Source: Cryptomeria japonica
Lineage: Eukaryota; Streptophyta; Pinopsida; Cupressales; Cupressaceae
DNA: 64,000 bases
Assembly: GCF_030272615.1 (NCBI RefSeq)
Contig: NC_081415.1
Coordinates: forward strand, 102,404,796-102,468,795
Direction of reading: 5' to 3'
The notes below the pieces were generated by a model, which saw only the letters and a list, made by a program, of their open reading frames with translations, was not told the DNA's origin and did not search any database. Positions 57,601 through 64,000 of this stretch are shown in pieces. Position 1 is the first letter of the stretch, and each line of letters starts with the position of its first letter. Both the position numbers and the translations under genes were made by a program.

Positions 57601-59276
57601 AGATTTTTGGGTTTTGTTCTGTGTCCTAAATATTCATTTAGATAATTGTTATATTTTGCATGTAATGAGCATATTATGCAGAAATTAAATCAGAAGGGCA
57701 ATGCCTACTAGTTATCAACTAGCTAAATTTAACCCATTCTTCTTTTTCTCATAAATTTTGCATATAGTCTCGAAATTAGGAAAACAATATATCATTGGAA
57801 AGATATTCCTGAGCACTTTCTAGTGGTGGTAGTTTCATCATCAGATTAAGCTCTAGATTTTTACTACACTTAGTCAAAGTTAGATATTTAGTTCAACTTT
57901 CAAGCTAATACCTTTTCATTAGTATCTTTGATTTTCATGATTTTCACGACATTGGAAAGGTGATTCAGAGTGCTTTTGATCTATATATGTAATTTAAAAA
58001 AAAACAAAAACCCTATGTATATTTTATTCATACTTTTGTTTTTTACCATTTAGTTGATTACTTAGATGTTTAGGCACCTGGAATGGATTTGTTTGTGGAA
58101 GAGGAATTATGTCATCTACTTTGTATGTACTAAGGTTTTTGGGGTCTAATCTTTTTATTTGAAGAGGTATCACGGGTTTTTTGTCCATTCTTTGGTTGTT
58201 GCCTCGTCAAAGGGCAATTATGAGACTTGGTAAAATGACATCTTGACACATCTCAAGTGGCTAGATCTTTGGCCTTATTTGTATGGACTCATACTGAAAT
58301 CAAAAACATTAAGAGGTAGCACAGCTTGGAGTATTATCATAAACCATGTTGTAAGGGTTATTTTGTCTAGTGTCAGTCATGACAATATGTGGGATATATT
58401 AGACATTGATTGTCCCTGTACACTTTGGTCTATACTCTATGAGATTCATGGAGACCTTCACATCTCTCCATTCCTAGAGGATCTTGTAGAAAATTGTATT
58501 CTTCCCCTCACACATGCAAATTACATACCCTTTGATAATGATACTTTAGAGGAGCTTCAGTATACCACAAGTCTTGCATGTTCTGGTGGACTAAAGACTC
58601 GTTGTCATGTTCCTACTCCTCAAATTGAAGCACCATCTCCATCTCAATATACATATTTTTTTGTTTCTAATAACCTTGTCATTGGGTTATGCATGGCCCC
58701 TATTGATTCAATTTAGTAGGTTAATAGTTCCCTTCTAGTTTCAACTTTGTCAGATGACTTCTTACCATATATTGCATGGTTGTTTATTAAGTCACACATT
58801 GTAGACATATTTGAAGATCTTCACTTCCTCTTTGATGACAAATTCACCATCCTTGTCATCACATCTTTATTCTAGTGCCTTCCAAGGTTGTTCATTAGGT
58901 AAATTCATGGTTGTTTGGATTTGCTTCAATTGATCTAGCACATCACTATTTAGACATGTGGACAATGGGACTACTCCTTCCATCTCCTTTTGTGGAGTTT
59001 CTTCCACCTTGTCCTTTGGATTTGTTTCTTCCAAAGAGCAAGAACATTATTTGTCACTCTTGGATCAACTTCAATGTTCGTCTTCAAGCATTCATCTTTG
59101 ACATTGGAACTTATTCATTATGGGGATAATACATTGTCTCTTCCTTTCTCTCCTATGGGGGGTATTGATTGTACTCATGTGATAAAAGTATCCCTTGGAG
59201 ATAACATTGAACCTCCTTTTTTCCTTGTTTCATTTGTACAATTACTTTTGTTCCTGTCTTTTGGAGAAGATTTTTG
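57601..59276. other. Unassigned region, possibly a non-autonomous element relic
   Basis: The frame 58243-58716 (157 residues, plus) and shorter frames at 58911-59307 are open but I recognise no domain; the last runs into the Copia LTR. The text around 57960-58070 (TTTTATTCATACTTTTG, then GATTACTTAG) resembles 505-555 in the window, hinting at a shared repeat family. No boundaries were found. Confidence 0.35.
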
Positions 59277-60324
59277 TGTTGGTATTTTGGTATGGTTTTG
59301 TCATTGATGTCAACACCTACTAAAACACTAGCACTTTGGAGATCTAGCAGCATTCATCAGCAAGCAAGTAACTATTGCACAGTTACTGGTATATGGTTCA
59401 CCGGTAGGATATAATGATCACCGACACTTGGAATGATATGGAAGACACTTGGTAATGTTGAAGACATCGTGTGGACACTTTGTTTTGAAGAATTAATCAT
59501 TGGTATAATCATATTTGCATATTTGCTTTTACCGGCAAATAGGTCTAGGGTTACTTAGGGTTACACCGACAGGTTTATCTTTTCCAGATCAACATGGCAC
59601 GCTATGGAGATGATTTATTATTGTTGTAAATGCATTAAGCCGACATGTTTAATCGGTTATTGCATCAGATATTATATTGTTTGTAAAATGTTTTTATTGT
59701 AATATCTTGTAGAGCCGACCTACTAAAATTGGTCTTAGGTTATGGTATAAATGTAAGATCTTATTTGGAAGATCGAATGTGGAATGCAAAAAAGAATTAA
59801 GAGAAGGTATATGCGAGATTAAGCAGAGTTATACACGAAGACATCATTTGAAGGTGAAGCTAGGTTTTTGTGGAAGCATATCAACATCACACCGGTACTG
59901 AATCCAACATATAAAGATGCTATTTTGTGCAGTACATTCTTATTGGATTTAACCATCCAACTATAGTCAGTGTGACTCCCATTTTTTGATTAAGCAGTGA
60001 GCTCTAGGTTGTTGGCCTTTCTGCATGTGCAGACCCCATTTATGTACACTTACTATCTGCAGTAGTATCATCTGATTGTGGGTAAGGTTTCCCACCGTGG
60101 TTTTTCTCCTCACAGGGTTTCCATGTACAAATATTGGTGTTATGTGTTGTGGATGACTTTATGTTTGTGTTTCATGCATTAATCTTTACTGGTATAGCAA
60201 TTAACTGTTAACACTGTCTACCAACATACTTAACTAGTTTACTGGTATTAAGCATTAAGTTGGTTAAGTTGACAACTGATTCACCCCCCCTCCCCCCCTT
60301 CTCAATTTTCTCTGAGACCTAACA
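59277..60324 (+). repeat. 5' LTR of the Copia element
   Basis: 1048 bp, starts TGTTGGTATTTTGG, ends GAGACCTAACA. A possible TATA (GGTATAAATG) lies at about 59744. A C-rich run is at 60285-60298. It is nearly collinear with the solo LTR at 52687-53744 on the other strand. Confidence 0.92.
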
Positions 60325-60325
60325 A

Positions 60326-60338
60326 TTGGTATCAGAGC
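60326..60338 (+). other. Primer-binding site of the Copia element
   Basis: TTGGTATCAGAGC begins two bases after the LTR end. It complements the 3' end of initiator tRNA-Met, the usual Copia primer. Confidence 0.9.
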
Positions 60339-60372
60339 TTAGTCCTCTTTTGTAGAAGTTTAACAACTTGAG

Positions 60373-61490
60373 GAGATCCAATAAATACTAATTATTTCAG
60401 GAAGGACAGTCCTAAACTTGATGGAACCAACTATGGGATATGGAAGATCAGAATGGAGACACATCTGAATTGCATTGGTAAAGACATATAGGAAGTTACA
60501 AAGAATGGTTATACTGATGCTGTAGCTGGTCAGACTGCTCCAACTACCTTAGCTAAAGATGAGGAGAATGATTGCAAAGCAAGAGAAGCACTTTTGAGCA
60601 CTTTATCAGATCACCAAATCATGGGATTATCATATAGGTCTACTGATAAAGCTATTTGGGATCATTTGGAAACATTGAATGAAGGAGATTCCACAGTCAA
60701 GATTGCAAAACTTGAAAGCTTTCGAGTCAAGTATGAACATCTGAAAATGGAAGAAGATGAAAGGATTTCTGCTTCTATGGAAAGAGTAAATGAAATTGTT
60801 TTGGGTATTAAATGTTGTGGAGGAACCTTGAGTGAGGATGAAATTGTTTCAAAAATCTTAAGAGGATTGCCACCGGCATATAAAATGAAGGTTATTGCTA
60901 TAAATGAGTTGAGAACAATGCCTAATACATCAATAACTAGGGATACATTGATTGGAAAACTTTCAGCTTTTGAAATTGATGAATTTGGTCATGTTGCTAC
61001 TATAAAGACAGATTTGGCCTTTAAAGCATCAACATCATCTGCTCCATCATTTGACAAATCAGATTGGAAAGCCTTTTATGCAAGAGAACTTGAAGAAACT
61101 AGGAAGGAGAATGAAGAACTTGAAGAAATTGAAGCACTATTTGCAAGGAAAATGCCTAAAGGTCCAATTGGAAGTAAGTATGAAGGTAAAACACCCTTTA
61201 AATGTTTTAACTACAATAAGATTGGTCATATGGCTTCGAGGTGCCCTGATAGACATGCTAGACTAAGAGAAGAAGCTAGAAGAACATACAAGCTTAATCC
61301 TGAATATCAGAGACACAGATTTAAGAAGAACAAAGGCAAATCTTGTTACATTGCTGATGAAGGTGTGACTGATGATTCTGATGAGGATCTAGCAGACAAT
61401 GGATGGGTTTTTGTTGCTATAACAGAAGATCAACTGACACCTACTGATCAACCGGTAGAACAAGCCGTAGCAGCTAAAGTTGAAGTAAAG
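60373..61490 (+). pseudogene. Copia gag
   Basis: The reading frame shows PKLDGTNYGIWKIRM near 60405-60450, the conserved Gag start block, and a stop at 60489. A UBN2-type domain follows (60594-60960: KAIWDHLETLNEGD, LRGLPPAYK). A charged helical part (61080-61150) leads to the zinc knuckle at 61203-61245, reading CFNYNKIGHMASRC. The second cysteine of the CX2C pair is tyrosine, one transition away from Cys, so zinc binding would be lost. No clear initiator ATG remains at the 5' end. Confidence 0.85.
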
Positions 61491-63020
61491 GATGAATGGA
61501 TCATTGACTCAGGATGCTCACATCATATGACAAGAGACAAAGGTAAATTCTTGAACTTTCAATAATACAATGGAGGTTTAGTAAGATTTGGAGATGACAA
61601 AGCCTGTTCAATCAAAGGTAAGGGTACAATATCTCTTGATGGTAAGCATAACACTGACAATGTCTACTATGTTGAAGGATTAAAGCATAATATTTTAAGT
61701 GTTGGTCAATTAGTTGAGAAAGGATTTCATTTACAATTTAAAAATGGAAAATGTAAAATCATGAATAGAATTGGTTTAGAAATTGCAATCGATAATCAAA
61801 CTAGGGGTAATATCTTTCATTCGAATAATAGTGAAAAGGCATGCTTGGTTGCACATATAGATGAAAGTTGGTTATGGCATAAGAGACTCTGTCATGTAAA
61901 CTTTGATTGCATGGTGAAAATCAGTACCTCTAAGGCAGTTAGAGATCTACCTAAAATTGTGAAACCTCAGAATACAATATGTAAGGAATGTCAATTTGGA
62001 AAACAAGTTAGAGCTAGTTTCAAAAGTATTCTAGAAAAATCCAATAATGCTCTTGATTTGATTCACACTGATTTATGAGGTCTAGCTAGAACTAAAAGCT
62101 TACAAGGTGATAGATATTTCACGCTAATTATTGATGATTATTCTAGAATGTGTTGGGTTACTTTTCTTAGAGAAAAATCAGAAGCACATGGAAAGTTCAA
62201 ACTGTTCAAAGCAATGGTTGAAAATGAAACTGGTAAGAAAATCAAATGTTTAAGATCAGATCAAGGAGGTGAATTCACATCTAAGGACTTTAATACATTC
62301 TGTGAAGTGAATGGAATCAGAAGATAGTTATCAGCACCTTGGACACCACAACAGAATAGAGTTGTTGAAAGGAAAAATAGAACTATCTTGGATGCAGCAA
62401 GAAGTATGTTATCTGAAGGAAATCTACCACATGTATATTGGAGAGAAGCAGTTAGCACAACGGTCTATACATTCAACAAAGTTCACATCAAAGGTGAAAC
62501 CAGTAAGACCCCTCATGAACTATGGTTTGGTAATACTCCTACTCTTAAGTATTTTAGAATTTTTGGAAGTAAATGTTACATTAGAAGAGATGAGTATATT
62601 GGCAAATTTGATCCTAGAAGCGATGAAGGAATATTTCTTGGTTATTCATCTAAGAGCAAGGCATATAGATGTCTTAATAAGAGATTGCAAAAAATTGTTG
62701 AGAGTACAAATGTAAAGATTGATGAACAATTCAGAGGAACTTCAAGGTATATAGACTCTGAATTGGCAACAGAAATTGTGACAAATGAACCTACACTAAA
62801 TCCATCGGTACAGAATGAAGATCCAGTTACCTCGGTACCATCAGAGGATTCCACAGTAATTGAAGAACAACAACAAACTAAGACACCCCGGTATGTAAAA
62901 TTGAATCATTCTGAAGATCAGATAATTGGAAGCAAATTTAAAGGAGTTATGACAAGAGGAAGATTAGCAAATGAAGAGGTATGTCTTATTTCTCAAATTG
63001 AACCATCATCTGTTAATGAG
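61491..63020 (+). pseudogene. Copia protease and integrase
   Basis: Protease: WIIDSGCSHHMT, catalytic Asp at 61506-61508; a stop at 61563 cuts the domain. The GAG-pre-integrase finger region is at 61860-62010 (LWHKRLCHVNFDC ... CKECQFGKQ). Integrase: DLIHTDL then a stop at 62076, IIDDYSRMCWVTF (about 62130), RSDQGGEFTS (about 62250-62280), a stop at 62325, and TPQQNRVVERKNRTIL (about 62340-62390) with the catalytic Glu. The frame 62388-63107 gives the C-terminal block with FGSKCYIRRDE and FLGYSSKSKAYR, then a variable linker to RT. Confidence 0.9.
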
Positions 63021-64000
63021 GCATGTGAAGATAAATTTTGGATTAAAGCTATGGAAGAAGAATTTGAACAAATTGAGAAAAATAATACTTGGACATTAGT
63101 TCCCTGACCTAAAGATAAAAATGTAATTGGAACCGAATGGGTATTTAGAAACAAACTTAATGAAGATGGTAAGGTTGTTAGAAATAAAACAAGACTAGTG
63201 TGTAAGGGATATTCTCAAAAAGAAGGAGTTGATTACAATGAAACCTTTGCATTGGTAGCTAGAATTGAGGCAGTCGGATTATTCTTGGCTTTTGTAGCTC
63301 ACAAGAAGTACAAAGTTTATCAAATGGATATTAAATGTGCATTCTTGAATGGAGATCTTGAAGAGGAAGTCTATATTGAACAACCTGATGGATTTTCTTT
63401 GACAGATGACAATAATATGGTTTGCAAGTTAAGAAAAGCTCTGTATGGACTAAACAAGCCCCAAGAGCTTGGTATGCAAGATTGGATAAGTATCTTTTAA
63501 AGATTGGTTTTACTAAGGGAAATGCAGACAACAATTTATATTACAAAATAACTAATGATGATATCTTGATTATAGAAATATTCGTTGATGATATAATCTT
63601 TGGAGGAGAAGATGGATTATGTAAAGAATTTTCTATTAAAATGCAGCAAGAATTTGAAATGTCTATGATTTGAGAAATAAAATTCTTTTTAGGATTGCAG
63701 ATTTCACAAACTGACAAAGGTATATTTTTGAGTCAATCCAAGTACTTGAAAGAGTTACTAAAGAAATTTGGGATGGATAACTCTAAACCGGTAAGCACAC
63801 CTATGACTACAAATGACAAATTATCTCAAAGGGATGAATCTACACCTGTTAATCCAACTAGATACAAATCTATGATAGGAGGTTTACTATATTTGACATA
63901 AACCAGACCTGATATTATGAATATAGTATGTATTGTTTCTAGATTTCAAAGTAATCCTAGAGAAAATCATGAATCAACAGTAAAAAAGATTTTTTGGTAC
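63021..64000 (+). pseudogene. Copia reverse transcriptase, truncated by window edge
   Basis: RT starts near 63030 (FWIKAMEEEFEQIEKNNTW); a stop follows at 63105. [25 protein letters not shown] (63323-63400) and LRKALYGL precede a single-base frameshift at about 63455. The next frame reads [12 protein letters not shown]. The active-site box is FVDD at 63581-63592. A stop is at 63671, then FFLGLQI and STPM blocks follow, a further stop at 63899 and TRPDI. The window ends as the RNase H region would begin. Confidence 0.9.

Larger units (their letters stand above)
59277..64000 (+). mobile_element. Ty1-Copia retrotransposon, 3' part outside the window
   Basis: A 5' LTR (59277-60324), a tRNA-Met-type PBS (60326-60338) and gag-pol in the Copia order (gag, protease, integrase, RT) reach the window edge, cut at the start of RNase H. 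The frame stays the same from gag to about 63455, with stops at 60489, 61563, 62076, 62325 and 63105. One single-base frameshift then occurs, with further stops at 63671 and 63899. Few lesions compared with the other elements suggest a younger insertion, although it is not functional. The left flank is TTTTG; its TSD partner is not visible. Confidence 0.92.

Noticed and set aside
58243-58716. 157-residue plus-strand frame
   Set aside because: Open and not simple, but I could not recognise any domain and no neighbouring frame continues it; kept only as part of an unassigned region.

Overview
This is eukaryotic nuclear DNA from a seed plant with a large, repeat-filled genome. A gymnosperm (conifer-like) source is my best inference; no single sequence proves it. 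The window is AT-rich. I found no intact host gene, rRNA, tRNA or CRISPR array. Nearly everything recognisable is a transposable element in a nested stack, and most element reading frames carry stops and frameshifts. Boundaries were read by eye from target-site duplications (TSDs), primer-binding sites (PBS), polypurine tracts (PPT) and LTR ends. Domain calls come from reading translations, not from database searches.

Layout. 1-4651: non-coding DNA, a 334-bp Copia-type LTR (1644-1977), a decayed minus-strand Copia fragment (about 2190-3110) and unassigned DNA. 4652-6211: a plus-strand solo LTR. From about 6640 an old Helitron-type Rep/helicase gene runs on the plus strand. Its four surviving pieces are about 6640-7469, 30468-31197, 32506-33121 and 41249-41790. 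They are separated by three insertions: a 23-kb minus-strand Tat/Ogre-like Gypsy element (7470-30467, TSD gtatc/atatc), a 1.3-kb Mutator-like (MULE) element (31198-32495, 10-bp TSD) and an 8.1-kb chromodomain Gypsy element (33122-41243, TSD CATGT).

The Tat element is the most interesting object. In its own orientation it has a 5' LTR (29037-30467), a PBS, a long leader, gag, protease, a G-patch-like segment, RT, a first RNase H, a second 'archaeal-type' RNase H and integrase (24754 down to 17288). An 8.4-kb tail follows before the PPT and the 3' LTR (7470-8921). That tail carries, in antisense, a long open frame with a plant mobile domain (PMD), a Gly/Arg-rich stretch and a coiled coil (12778-14752). 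Upstream of it is an LTR-like promoter region with a TATA box and possible introns. Solo or extra LTRs of other families sit inside the Tat element (10473-11962 and about 24788-26468).

43306-55489 is a complete 12.2-kb minus-strand Athila-like Gypsy element (TSD ATTGT). It has an extra env-position ORF, and its gag is split by a solo Copia LTR (52687-53744). 55490-59276 is AT-rich DNA without a recognisable gene. 59277-64000 is the 5' LTR and most of gag-pol of a plus-strand Copia element that runs off the window; its LTR belongs to the same family as the solo LTR in the Athila-like element.

Order of events, inferred: the Helitron-type gene came first, was then hit by the Tat, MULE and chromovirus insertions, and solo LTRs later landed in the Tat and Athila-like elements. 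No gene here is expected to work for the host. The open question is whether the antisense PMD unit is, or was, an expressed passenger of the Tat family.
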